64,000 bases of DNA from positions 28,314,379-28,378,378 of the forward strand of contig NC_040011.1 in assembly GCF_000972845.2 (NCBI RefSeq), in the 5' to 3' direction. The position numbers and the translations under genes were made by a program. Below the pieces are notes generated by a model. It was given only the letters and a program-made list of their open reading frames with translations. It ran no database searches and was not told the DNA's origin. The first letter of the stretch is position 1. Each line of letters opens with the position of its first letter. The stretch comes from Larimichthys crocea. Taxonomy: Eukaryota; Chordata; Actinopteri; Sciaenidae. Below are positions 1 through 11,926 of the stretch, piece by piece.

Positions 1-216
1 CAGGCAGAGGTGGGAGAGGAAGGAGAGGAAGGAGAGGAAACCGTGGTGAAGAGGTGAGGAAGTATAGACCTGTAAAGAAAGATATTGCCCCATGTCTAGC
101 TTGAGACTGATTTCTGACTCATGACATCCATGTATTGGCTATAACTGCATCTGTATGAATTGCTTTGTATGGTAAAATCAGGCTCCTATATTTAAACCAG
201 AGCTATAATTAGATCT

Positions 217-284
<68 letters not shown>

Positions 285-3200
285 TACCAGGACAGAGATG
301 TCTGCATCTCTAAATCCATGTCTTATGTTCTTCGCCATGGAGCCAACCACATGGGACTTCAAATGGGTTCAGGTGAGCACTCTGTGTAACATAAGTGTCT
401 CTTTACTGACACTGGCACTGCCACATAACATTGACAGCAAATAAGGACCTTGATTTAAAGCACTTCGACAGATCCTTTCCTGTGATCATTTATGTTTTGG
501 TGTAATTTCCTGCTCTCAGTCTGGTGAAACAGACATGCTATGCATGGGCAGTGGTGGAAAGTAACTAACTACCTTTACCTTGAGATACTGCTTCATTTAT
601 AATATCTCATGTTTAGGGTTAGTCTCAAATGTTTTACTGCCTCTTCAAGGGTTTTCTTTCTGCATAATTCACAATTCCAACATCTGTATTCACAAAATGC
701 TTGAAGACGGTAAATGTCTTGTAGGGCTGCACGATATGGTAAAAGACATACTACAATTGTGATATGTGAAGATAAAATTAGTGGGAATGATCATTTTGGT
801 GTGACAGTTTTCATATTTACTGAAAAGTCTGGTGACTTTTTTAACGTTTAACTATACTGTGTGTATTTTTCTCTGCTCTGTGTATTTTTAGTTAGAAAAG
901 TTTGTCTTAGCAGCTGTGACCCGTTACAAGGGTCAGCCAAGAGTTGGAATAGAATAAGTTACATCAAAAGGTTTCTCTGTCTGCAAAGTGTCTGTGAGGA
1001 ATTTTTGTTGATAATCTTTGTGGCTAAATAAGGCGCAGATAACCACACTTCCATCTGGTCACACCAGGTGCAGGACCAGATCCGTATGAATTTATTTCAC
1101 TCTTAGTCTTACTGATTAGGCATAAAGTAACTGTGTTTACTTGTTCATCTCCCACTGGAGTTTTCCTCCACACTTACTTCTGGAGAACAAAATTTGTAGG
1201 CCGGGGCATCTCTGCAGCATTACAGTACTTCATTATAACGCTGTTTTTAGTTTAGTTTATAGTTAGTTAATGATTTCCTGCTACTGTGCATCTGTGTTCT
1301 GGTCATTTTATCATTCATTGTAATTGTACAAAATGTCTCTGTTGATTGGTTCTGTACACATCACATCTATGGCACGTCTGTCCGTCCTGGGAGAGGGATC
1401 CCTCCTCTGTGGCTCTTCCTGAGGTTTCTTCCACCTTTTTTCCCTGTTAAAGGGTTTTTTGTGGGTCACTCGAACTGAGGGTCTAAGGACAGAGGGTGTC
1501 ACTCCCTGTACAGATTGTAAAGCCCTCCGAGGCAAATGTATTTTGTGACTTGGGGCTATACAAATAAAATTTGATTTGATTTTGATTTGATTTGTTTTGT
1601 CACACATTTTACATTTGCACTTAGATATCGGATATTGCACTTAGCACTTAGATATTGCGACTTCAAAAATATTTCAATTAATTGTGCAGCCCCAATATAT
1701 TCCAATGCAGCCTGTTAGGACAAAGAGGTAAGTAAATGGGATAAAATCCATTGTGGAAATGTGACCAGAACAACTTTCTTATCTTCATAGATGGCTACCT
1801 GTTTGTGGAAGATCTCCTGGCTCACCCGCAGTTCCGCTCATATTCCCTGGAAGACGTCGAAAGAGTCGTGGCCACAAATGACAAACAGCGTTTTAAGCTT
1901 CGCCCCCATCCAGAGGATGGCCGCCTGCAGATACGAGCCAGTCAGGGCCATTCAGTGCAGGTAAAATCTCAGATGAGGTATACCTAAAAAGAGACACATG
2001 GAAACTTTGCATGTGGCACTGAGGAGGGGGTGTTTAGTTTTGTCTGCAAGTCAGCATGCTGGATTGTATTATCTGTAGTTGTTATCACTGAATTCACAAA
2101 TATTTTCCTTTCCTGTGGACCAGCTAACATGATGAAAGGAAAAGTCATTTTTGCCCCTCTTAATTTCTGCTGCTATACATAAGGATTTAAACCAAATGGC
2201 AACAAAGAGAAAGAAGAGACGATTGTAGGAGTCAGATGCCCAATATGTGTCTTCTATATGTGGGTGGCAAGTGTGAGTAAATGAAAGCCAGTTTTCTATA
2301 TGAGTGTATACTACACTGTACATTTACTGTCTTCTGATGGAAAATGAACAAAAGATCCCACAACAGCTGGAAGCGCACTTCATGGTGTTTCGAGGGCATA
2401 CAAATGTAATAAAACAATTTACACTTATATATCACGTTAAATCTAATTTGCAGTTGACATATGCTGTTAATCCTCTGACAATAATTTTAAAAAGAACATA
2501 TCATTTTCATCTTCTCAGTGTAATTAGTGTTAAATGAAGGTATAAATAGACACTGGGGAATAGCACCATGTCTGGTGCAAGTATATCTTTTTAAGCTTTT
2601 TACAGCTTTAATTCTGTTTTCTTTTTTTTTACTTTTAAATCATTGACAGATGCATTTGTTGCAAACATGAGATGTATATAAACCCTCACCTGTCTTACCT
2701 GCTGTACCCTAATTTCTCTACCTCTCCCGATAGTGGTCACCAATCACTACACTACCAGATTGTCATAACTAGTTAAGCAACAATCATCATCCCTCACAGA
2801 TTTAACTCAAAATGGAAGGTTAATAAGTCTGTGTGTTTTACATCTTTCATGCTGTGTTAATACCAGTTGCATCTCTGTGGCCAGGTAATAGATTTGGAGC
2901 TCAAACCGGTCCTGGCTGGTTCTCCAGACTGTCCTGCTGAGGCCGTTCACGGCTCCTACCTCCGCAACTGGAGCTCCATCCAGCAGCACGGCCTGAGCCG
3001 CATGAAGAGGACACACATCCACCTGGCACCAGGCCTGCCAGGGGAGGATGGCGTCATCAGTGGTAAGATGAGTATGTGTCTGACAGAGAGAAACAAGCTT
3101 TTTTACAAATAGGTTCTACAGTGTGATTATCTTTTCCACCAGGCATGAGGAAAGACTGTGATCTAGCTGTGTTTATTGATGTCCCTAAAGCTCTCGCTGG

Positions 3201-3524
3201 TAAGCTTGGCTACTAATTACTGTGCCCCTATATGCTCAATTTAATCCATATGTATAGGCAAGACTCTGTCTTACATGTGTTTGATGTATCTGTACAGATG
3301 GTATTGAGTTCTTTTGGTCGGAGAATGGTGTGTTACTGACTGCAGGCAACGCAGAGGGAAAACTTCTCCCTAAATACTTCAGCCGAGCCTTAAGACTAAG
3401 GCCTAAAAGTAAGAAAAACAACCACATGTATTAATTAGATCTTTGAAAACTTGGATTAAGAGCCAACACTTTACTGAAGTTGCTTTTGTCCTGTGTTTCA
3501 GGGAGCATCCTGCCTCTGCAGTAG
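1..3524 (+). CDS. trpt1: tRNA 2'-phosphotransferase 1 (5' end outside window)
   Basis: Tpt1/KptA-family enzyme. It transfers the splice-junction 2'-phosphate of tRNA to NAD, and the family can also ADP-ribosylate nucleic-acid ends. Seven exons join in one frame: 1-53, 291-372, 1791-1960, 2885-3062, 3143-3199, 3298-3408 and 3502-3524 (stop TAG), giving 223 visible residues; the human protein has about 250. All junctions are GT-AG and the phases agree. Order of motifs: an Arg/Gly-rich basic N-terminal stretch, DRDVCISKSMSYVLRHGA (the Arg-His pair is catalytic in the family), DGYLFVEDLLAHPQFRSYS, IRASQGHS (NAD/phosphate-binding Arg), HGSYLRNW, RTHIHLAPGLPG, CDLAVFIDV, DGIEFFWSENGVLLTAGN and LLPKYFSRALRLRPK. 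The protein ends seven residues after the last conserved Arg-Pro-Lys. The initiator exon lies left of base 1. The gene converges on fermt3. Identity is certain from the sequence; activity is inferred from the family. Confidence 0.95.
221..282 (+). repeat. (GT)31 microsatellite abutting a trpt1 3' splice site
   Basis: This is a pure 62-bp GT run. It ends only 8 bases before trpt1 exon 291-372, so the usual pyrimidine tract of that acceptor is largely replaced by the repeat; the sequence after the run is gtcctaccag. Confidence 0.97.
549..600 (+). mobile_element. Fragment of a dispersed fish repeat starting CAGTGGTGGAAAGTAACTAA
   Basis: The sequence cagtggtggaaagtaactaa followed by a degenerate 'acatttac..gagatactg' matches, from memory, the start of a repeat common in percomorph genomes that is rich in AGTAAAAGTAC words. 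Only the first part is recognisable. It lies in a trpt1 intron. Confidence 0.45.
723..1693. mobile_element. Non-autonomous element with inverted ends GGGCTGCACRAT
   Basis: The left end reads agggctgcacgatatgg at 723. The right end reads attgtgcagcccc at 1681-1693, the reverse complement of a ggggctgcacaat start, so the ends form a short terminal inverted repeat. Near both ends there are gatat/attgcga words, typical of a fish repeat with a 'gggctgcacgatat' start. No transposase is seen. A second repeat (tail at about 1593) sits inside, so this is a nested insertion in a trpt1 intron. Confidence 0.5.
1330..1593 (+). mobile_element. Retroposon 3' tail ending in (TTTGA)n
   Basis: The stretch containing gtccgtcctgggagagggat, cctgaggtttcttcc, ccctgttaaaggg, ctaaggacagagggtgtc and ggctatacaaataaaatttg, ending in repeated TTTGATTTGA, matches from memory a very common teleost non-LTR retroposon or SINE tail. 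The 5' limit is uncertain. Its orientation is plus because the simple-repeat tail lies at the right. It interrupts the GGGCTGCAC element. Confidence 0.55.
1961..2884 (+). other. trpt1 intron, nothing recognised
   Basis: AT-rich intron between the exon ending with Val-Gln and the exon beginning Val-Ile-Asp. No repeat, RNA gene or extra exon was recognised. Confidence 0.6.
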
Positions 3525-4199
3525 CAGTTCAGGATACTGGTCTGTCATTGGTCACCTGACTGTGCTAACATCCCATGGTTGGTTGATGCTCGTCCTAGTT
3601 CCCTTGGTAACACTTGTTGTTGCAGAGGCGTCCTGGTGAGGTGATTTTGCTCAGCAATAGGAAAATCAATTCAGAAATACGCCTAAATTAAATTTTTTGT
3701 GTCATCACTGAAAGGATCAGGAAGCATACTTTATTTTTATATGATAATTCAACCATTATAGCTGGCATATGTCTCTTTTTATTTGAGTATTTTTAGTTTT
3801 CTCTATTGCATCATTAGTGCTAAATAAACTATAGCATACATTGACAAGTAAGATCATTTCACCGAGCAGCTGTAAAACAGATTACCAAGAGACAGTTGAC
3901 TGCTGGCAACAACCAGCCAGGCCTTTAAATGGAGGAACTACTTGGAGGACTATTTATGGTTAGTCACATGACTAAGTATGGGAAAGTAGAGGATGCAGAC
4001 ACTGTGGTTTTAGTTACCGGATTGCTTCAACAGTTCCTTGTAAGATATGGATACTCACACACACATGCGCCCACACACACAGAATGTGAGGGGCGATAAA
4101 TGTTTCGAAGCTTCCTGTGTAAGAAACAACAGAAATTATCACCATATGTCACGACCATAAGGAGTGAAGGCAACCCAGAGAGAAGAGTGTATTGTTGTA

Positions 4200-4225
4200 T
4201 TTATTTTAATAAATGTTTGTTTATT
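4200..4225. terminator. Overlapping bidirectional poly(A) signals
   Basis: Within 26 bp there is one plus-strand AATAAA (4208-4213) for trpt1 and two minus-strand AATAAA (4200-4205 and 4220-4225) for fermt3. The core tttattttaataaa is nearly self-complementary. Use of these sites is inferred. Confidence 0.45.
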
Positions 4226-4602
4226 CATACGTCTATTAGGGAAAACATTTAATATTGTTTTGTATTTTTCTACTCATTGTTGTTGATTCTTGGCTGTGAT
4301 AACGTGGCTGCTGTAATGTGCCAGAAATTTCAAACTAAGCCAAAGTAACAATAAAACTGCAGCTCTGGACAAAACAAGGCTTTCTATCCTGAGCGACAGG
4401 AAGTCTAGATACTGTGAGGTGAAGAAAAAAAAAGTGTCTGATATATGTGTGGATTTTACATTTCCACGAGTTTGTTTGATCCTGAACCAGATTCAGTTTG
4501 GCCCAGCAGCAGTCAGTCCTGAAGGGGAAGTCAGCATGAGGACCACAGCAGTCTTGAACTGTCTGAACTTGTTACGTCATCCATCCACTGATGTAGCTTG
4601 TG

Positions 4603-4604
<2 letters not shown>

Positions 4605-4636
<32 letters not shown>

Positions 4637-4657
4637 TGTGTATGTGTGTGTGTGTGT
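4605..4657 (+). repeat. Imperfect (TG)n microsatellite
   Basis: TG run of about 53 bp with GA and TA interruptions, in the expected fermt3 3' UTR (read there as CA). Confidence 0.95.
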
Positions 4658-4860
4658 CGGGGGGGCTATATAAATGCTCAGATGGATTGACAAGATGGGT
4701 TGTAACACATAAACAGAATATCTTATTTTAACCATTTCCATTTGTTGTATTGTTCTGATGTTTTTGTGGTTTCCTGAATGCATCATAAAATCCTATTCCA
4801 CACGGGCTTCCACTGTTGGAACACAGAAGATCTGATGTTGGCTTTTTGCATGTTTTAGTC

Positions 4861-7800
4861 TTAGAGAGCTTCATGACCGCCAGTGAGCTTGTGGAAAAGC
4901 TCCTCATTGAGCGTGTCGCTCTTCTCACGACTGCGTGTCGACATGAAAATGTAGCCTCCAATAAACTCGTGAACAATTTTGCAGTCGGCGGTCACGCAGC
5001 TAAAAGCAATGTTGACGTTTCCTTCAAACTCTATGGCCACCTATGGAGGAGACAGAAACACACACACAAAATATATATGAGATTATTTTAATACGAAAGA
5101 TAAAAACAGACCGCAACAAAATACAATGTTGATGTTGATTTTATATTCCTTTAAAAGTTCAGCCTTGCTCTGTTAGTAACTGTAACTCTTGATTTTATGG
5201 GTAGTGTTAATGAGGTCTTGCCTTACTTAAACAAGCCTGTTTCAGCTTTTTGTTAAGTTATTATACATTTAAATAATATTTTATATAATAATTGTGTATA
5301 TCCCTTCAGCACTAGAAGCACTAATGGGAAACCTTAGTTATAAATAGCTATTTAATACAACATACTTCTGGAAACAAAAGTTTACTGCTCTCCCATACAA
5401 AAGGTGAATGAAAGCATTAGTGTTACCTGTCGTATGTCCCAGTTGACGTTCCACTGCTTCATGTTGTTATAGCGCCAGGTCTTCACCACATCACCCACGC
5501 CCAGGTCAATGCGGATCAGACGGTTTGGAGCTATGCCCAGTACCTCATCTTTCCGACTGCCCTTAAACCTGTTGGACAAAAACATCTTCAGCTTCTTTCA
5601 AAATCTTGCTGAGTTCTGTGACAATTCACTGTGTGTTTCACTTCACTTGTGTATGCCTGCTGGGTGGTGTTTTTCACCAATATTAACACAATACTATCAC
5701 TCCTGGAGCGAAACCTGCCTGTTATTTTACATCACACAGCCTGTTTCCCAAACCAGCATTATATCCAGCACTGCATGACTTACATACTTGGGTCTGGTGA
5801 CTACTACAGCTTGTTGACAGGAACTTAAAACAAAATGTCACTTTCTGCCTGTGGAAAATTTAAGGATGTTAAGGATGTTTAGTTAGCTTTGCTAAATTGT
5901 GCTAGTGAATGTTGCTTTGTTCTTAAAAGACTCATTTATGTTGTACAAAATTTTATTTTTACTTACACATTACTTGCTTTATATATTTACCCAGGTAGTT
6001 ACACTAAACTGCAGCTTTTCATGTTGTAATAAAGGCAAAGTCTTTCATTTGAACTTTACCTGACGACGACGTACGAGAGCCCAAAGTCAGGGAGGGCTTG
6101 CCAGATCTGCAGGAAGCGCATCACCGCATCTGTCAGTGAGAGCTGAGCCACGTTCTGGTATGCGTCCAGGATACGAGGGGTCAGCTGGAGGAGGAGGCAC
6201 AGGGTAAAAAAATTTCAGATGTAATTAGATTTTTGCTGCTGTGAGCACAAAGTGGGCAGGGGCTTCAGCTGCTGAAAGCAAAGTCACTGAAAAATGTTAA
6301 AGCAATTCATCCCATTTCTAAATGTCATGCACAGTATATGGAATCAATAAATGACAGATGAGTGTGATTCAGTACTGCACAAAATATGAGACAATATATT
6401 TAATATATTCATTATTTTTTGGGGTCTTTCCTGTACCTGTTTGGGTTTGTACTTCTTATGGTAGCGTGGCGATACCAAGCTGTGAGTATTGATGCTTTCA
6501 TCGCTGGCAGGTACGTTGCCATGGGAACTGCTGCTACTCTTTTGCATAGCCAAGAAGGAGCGGATGCTTTGGATCTCACTCTGGAAACTGCTGTCAGCCA
6601 GAGTCTTGCCTTTGGAGCCCAGTCGACATGCAGCCATCCACTGAGCGTACTGCTGCTCCTGGAGAGCGAGAGACAAAGACACAGAACAGAGAGAGGGAGA
6701 GAAAGAGAAACTGGTGAGATGGTGGTCGAAAAGGTGCGGAAGTGAAACAAACAACATAGAGGTGTTAAAAAAAGACTGTGGTGTGTGGTCTCACGTTCTC
6801 ACAGCGCAGATAGACTTCATTCATGCCCTCTGGCGCTGGTATCAGGAGTCTGATAAGAAACTTCTGTGCAGCCATGTTAACGTCTGGAGCTACTTCACAT
6901 CCTGTGTGGAGGACAAATATCAAGAAATTTGACATGTATAGGTTGGACACAGAAATAAAGGATAGAAAGTGCGACTTGAACACGCCTGAGCCCACTGAGT
7001 CACACAAATTTAATTTTATGCATTATTTGTGTTGTTGTTTATCATTTCCTCTTTGAGTTATGTGTTTTACTAACAAACCTGTAAGTGGTGTGTATTACTG
7101 TAGAGTTACCAATGATGCTTTTTTTTTAACTTCTCACACAGTGAAAAGTAAAACAGACTCGAGAACAGCACTCTTACTTTTACCATATATGGACAGCTCT
7201 GTGCTTGTGCGTGTTGAAGTGGATGTAGTTATTTATAAGCGGTGATGTTACACTGAGGAGAATAAACAGCTACCAATACAAACAAAAAAACAAAAAAGGA
7301 TGCCCTACAAACTTCTCAGTATCATGGACAATAACTCACATCCACTACATGACCTCCTGCTCAAACAACAGAGCAGTTTCAGTCAGAGACTCTTGCGGCT
7401 CCGCTGTGAAAAAGGACCGTTACAGGAAGTCATTCCTACCAACTGCAATAACTGTATAATGACTCCCCATCTGTGCAGAGAGAGCAGCTATTGCATCTAC
7501 CTATCTGTTGATAACATTACTGGTGACGTAGCAGGAAAATATCATGACAATGAACAATTCATTTATTCAATCGTCGTACCTTTGAGATTAATCTTTTGAA
7601 TGGGCTCTCCGATGCTCTCCTCTTTGCTCTTGAAATAAGAGATGGAGGTATCCTGGAACTTGAACCAGTACTGCTTGTAACCCTTCAGAGTCAGCCTCTT
7701 TGGCCTGAAACGTAAAATCACGTTGCTCAGTTTCGCCCTATTTGCAAATTTTGTTAAGAGTTTTGTAAAATAAATATATCACCTGAATATCTTCAGATAG

Positions 7801-10800
7801 TCATTGAGGTCTGGTGCGGTCATGGTTTCCTGGATAAAGAAAATAAAAATGCTTTTTAGTGGATAAAAAGTTATATTACTGTTTGTATTATCTTCTGTTC
7901 TTTCTGTATGATACTCCTACGATTCGTTTTGACATTATGTTGTAAAAGAAACAGTTGAATGTAGAAGAGTTACAGTCCTATAACATTTATAGTCGTAAGT
8001 AAAATGCACTATAATAACTTTTATTACAAATGATCCTCCAATAACAAAATAATAACATCTTAAAATGTTCAATTGCAGTTGAGAGTTTAACACAAATCAC
8101 TTTGATGAGACTGTCTGTCAGGATTAAGGTGAGACAACTTCACCCTAATCCTGACAGCAGCTGACACTCAGTGATAGATGAGTACATCCAATATGTCTGA
8201 CCAGCATTTCGGATGCTGTGCTGCTCTCTCCCTCCATCTTGACCTCCAGGGACTGCAGGGCAGATTCTAGATCATCCATGGCTGCACTGGAGCTCATCAT
8301 CTGGGGCTCTGACTGAGACACCTTACTGATGTGGTACTGAGTGTAAGAGAGAGAAAGATGTACCAGATGTTAAAGAAACAACTTAAATTGTGTACAACTA
8401 CTAGCTGTATCCTCATTTTTGAACTATTTCTCCTTCCGCAGCAGTATTTTCTACCTGAAGAGCTCCAAACAGCATCATCTCCTCCTCGGTGCAGTCAATG
8501 TCCTCCAGTAGGATGGCCCAGCGCGCCTGCTCGTACAGCTGGGTCAGACGCACAACATCGTACTGCACGACAGAGACAAAACATCAAGAGAGAAATACTA
8601 TGCCAAACGCACAAAGATACACACGTATTGTATCTATACAAACAAACATACACATACACACACCTTGGGTTCTATATCATAGAAGGCAAAGAATTTGAAG
8701 CGAAGCCAAATTTGGTCATTTTCTTGGATGCCTTGCTGCATAAGACAACGGGATGAGTCCAACCACCTGAGAGGGAAAGAGAATTTACATTTAAGATATG
8801 TGTGCGTCTACTGTATATACACACACACACACACACACATAGATATATAGCCCCCACATTCTCACCTCTCCCTCTAACAAGCAGCTATTGTATAATTAAT
8901 GTTCCAACATGACTAAATGAATCACTACGAAGAGATAAAACTGAAATAATTAGTTATATCTTTATCAACAAACATGCATGTAACATAGAGTAGGTCTCAA
9001 CAGAGACCAGAGGTCTCAGTAAGGAGGCAGACAAAATGAGCATATTAGTTAACCAACAGTGTCTGCTGTCTGCAATAAAGATTGAGCCTGGTTCCTGATT
9101 ATTATGAGACAACTCTAACCACTGAACCAACATGCCTCCTGGGTAATTCGTCTACATAATCAGGCTGAGGTCTGCTTAGCTAAACAATATGCACCTCTGT
9201 GGGCTGAACAAAACACCTCCCATTCAGACAATAACTGCTTAGATTTTACGAGTTTCAAGGTTTTAATTCTTGTTTTATAGACCATAACCTATGATGTTAT
9301 CGTGCACATAATGGAAGAGTTTACCCTGATACCCAGACAGGTTTGTGTGAAGGCATACCTGCCGTGGATGTGGGCCTTGTCCACCACGCTGGCTGGGCGG
9401 TATTGCTTGGCTATGACCTCAGGGGCGGGCGGAGGCTGGGTGACTGACAGCATCTTGTAGATGGCCTCCATCTGAGATGAGTCAGCAAAGTGAGCCGGCA
9501 TGCCATTATACAGACAAGGTCGGGATGCTGCAAAGGAAGTGTAGGAGGGTTACACTCAGATTTTCCATGGGAGTTCACTTTGTAGACATCAGGGAAAAAA
9601 GCCTGACTCCTCTAATATACAACTCAACTTCTGCTTTAAAATGCACAGTAGCGGCTTGAGTAAATTACTGTCAAATGAAAATTGCTGTTTTGTTTGTGAA
9701 AAAAATAAGGACTTTACAGCATCTGTAATGATGGTGCAGTATGAGTAAAGTAAGTCAAGACGAAGTTGTACAAGTCTGTACAAGTCTTTGGCGTAAGCCA
9801 CCAGATATAAAACATGTGCATGTCAAGCCTGTAGTGTGAATGAAGTGCGATGAGTGTACCCGAGGACAGGGGCACCTCGGTCAGGTCGTAAATTTCTTCA
9901 TCCAAGTCTTTAGCTTTCTTCTTCTTTTTGTGCTCGATGGGCCGAAGGAGCGAGAGCTCCTCGGGGCGACGGATATCTGTGTAGGGAACATAGAGGAAAA
10001 ACAAAAGAAATAACCTTTGTAAAACAGACATACTGATAGAAATACATAGGTAAAGAAGGGACACTGGACAGCTGGACTGTTGCACCTTACCGTTCCACAG
10101 TCCAAGTTCCAAGTTGTGACCCAAAGCCACATGATATCAAATTAATGTATGATGTTGTGGTAAAATTGCATCATGTGTAAATGATCAGATTATCAGCTAC
10201 AGTTCAAACACCCTCCACCCTAAGTGAGTCACAAATAAATATAGTGAATCTGTGCTGACTAATGGATCACACACCACACAGGGTCAAAAGTTTGTATCCC
10301 TCCACCTTCCATCCACTGTAGTAAAAAACTTTGATCAGTTCCCTTCCCTCACCTCAAGTGACAGACTCTGTGGCGCAACGGTAGCGCGTCTGACTCCAGA
10401 TCAGAAGGTTGCGTGTTCAAATCACGTCAGGGTCAAAATTTCTGTTACCTTCCATAGGCGAAACCCAGTCTATCCAGAACATTGATAAAGTGTGATCTCA
10501 GATCAATTTCACATAACTCATGAGCAACGTACCCAGTTTAAAGGGGTGTGTTACAGAAATGGTGTAACCATACTGCTCATCAGCCAATGGGAACTAATGA
10601 TGTTAATTGGACAAGTGTCTCAGAATTATGTGAAATTGATGTCTGAGATCACACTTTATTAACACGTTAATTTAGTTGTCAACGTGTTAAAAGTCACATA
10701 TTTGAGCTGACTGATTTTCCATGGACCACCTGAATAGTGCCCACAGACTCTGTGGCACAACGGTAGCGCGTCTGACTCCAGATCAGAAGGTTGCGTGTTC

Positions 10801-11883
10801 AAATCACGTCAGGGTCAATACTTTGGTCACCAAAACACCAAAGTTAAACAGAAGACAGACTTACTTTCAATGCATGTTGGGCTGTATGGATACTGCTGTG
10901 GATTCCACTGGACTTGACCAGATGGTGAAAATTTACAACGAAGACTAACCGGTCCACAAAAACTAGCCTTTTGTGTGCGTAGTGTGTAAGAAGGAAATCA
11001 GGAAGGGAGAAGAGAAAGAAAGAGGGACTATTTTTTATCTAAATAATTTGAAAGTTGTTTCTGAATCATTGGACCCATAAAATGAATCAATTGACCAGTT
11101 TGGTAGAGCTATTTCTGTGGCTATAGGGTGTCAGGCTCTGTGGCGCAACGGTAGTGCGTCTGACTCCAGATCAGAAGGTTGCGTGTTCAAATCACGTCAG
11201 GGTCAAATCTTTATCCTTCAAATTTAAACAAAAGACATTGTGTGTGACTTTCAATGCACACAGGTTGGTGTGGATTCCTCTGGACTTGCCCATTAGATGA
11301 AATTTACACCACAAAAATTAGAAGTACCATTGTGTTTGCATAGTGTCTGATAAGGTAAAAAGAAATTAAAGGGAAGAGGAAATTACTGTTAATCTTGAAC
11401 TTGAAAGTGGTTTATGAATCGTTGGACATGTAAACATGTAAACTTAAATTGACAACTAGTGAAAGAGATCAGTTGATCTGCTCCCACAAGTGTTTGTTTT
11501 GTCATCAATTTTCATGTGCAACAGTAGCACATTTGACTCCAGTTCAGAAGGTTGTGTGTTTAAATTATGTCATGGTCAAAACTCTGTTCATCAAAGTAAC
11601 AACAAACTAAACAAAAGACTGCTCAGTGAAAATAAGATACCAAAGACTGGCATGACAAAATTCACTTCAAGTGATGATAGTGTGAAATGATAGTGTGTGT
11701 GACCGCTCAATGAGAAAAAGAAGACCAAAGATGAGGAATATAAATTTTGGAGGAAAAAAAGAAGAAAATAGGGAAACTGAAGGTGAAATAATTAAACTAA
11801 ACTGAAATTAATTAAAGAATTAGTAAATTAGTAAAGTTAACATGAAACGACTGGAAGGAACAAACAAGGAGACAGAATAAGGA

Positions 11884-11926
<43 letters not shown>

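Larger units (their letters stand above)
3525..4860. other. Convergent 3' UTR interval of trpt1 and fermt3
   Basis: This 1.3-kb interval lies between the trpt1 stop and the fermt3 stop and should hold both 3' UTRs. Plus-strand AATAAA signals occur at 3823-3828, 4208-4213 and 4350-4355. Minus-strand AATAAA (tttatt) occurs at 4200-4205 and 4220-4225. A TG microsatellite lies at 4605-4657. No other gene was seen. Confidence 0.6.
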
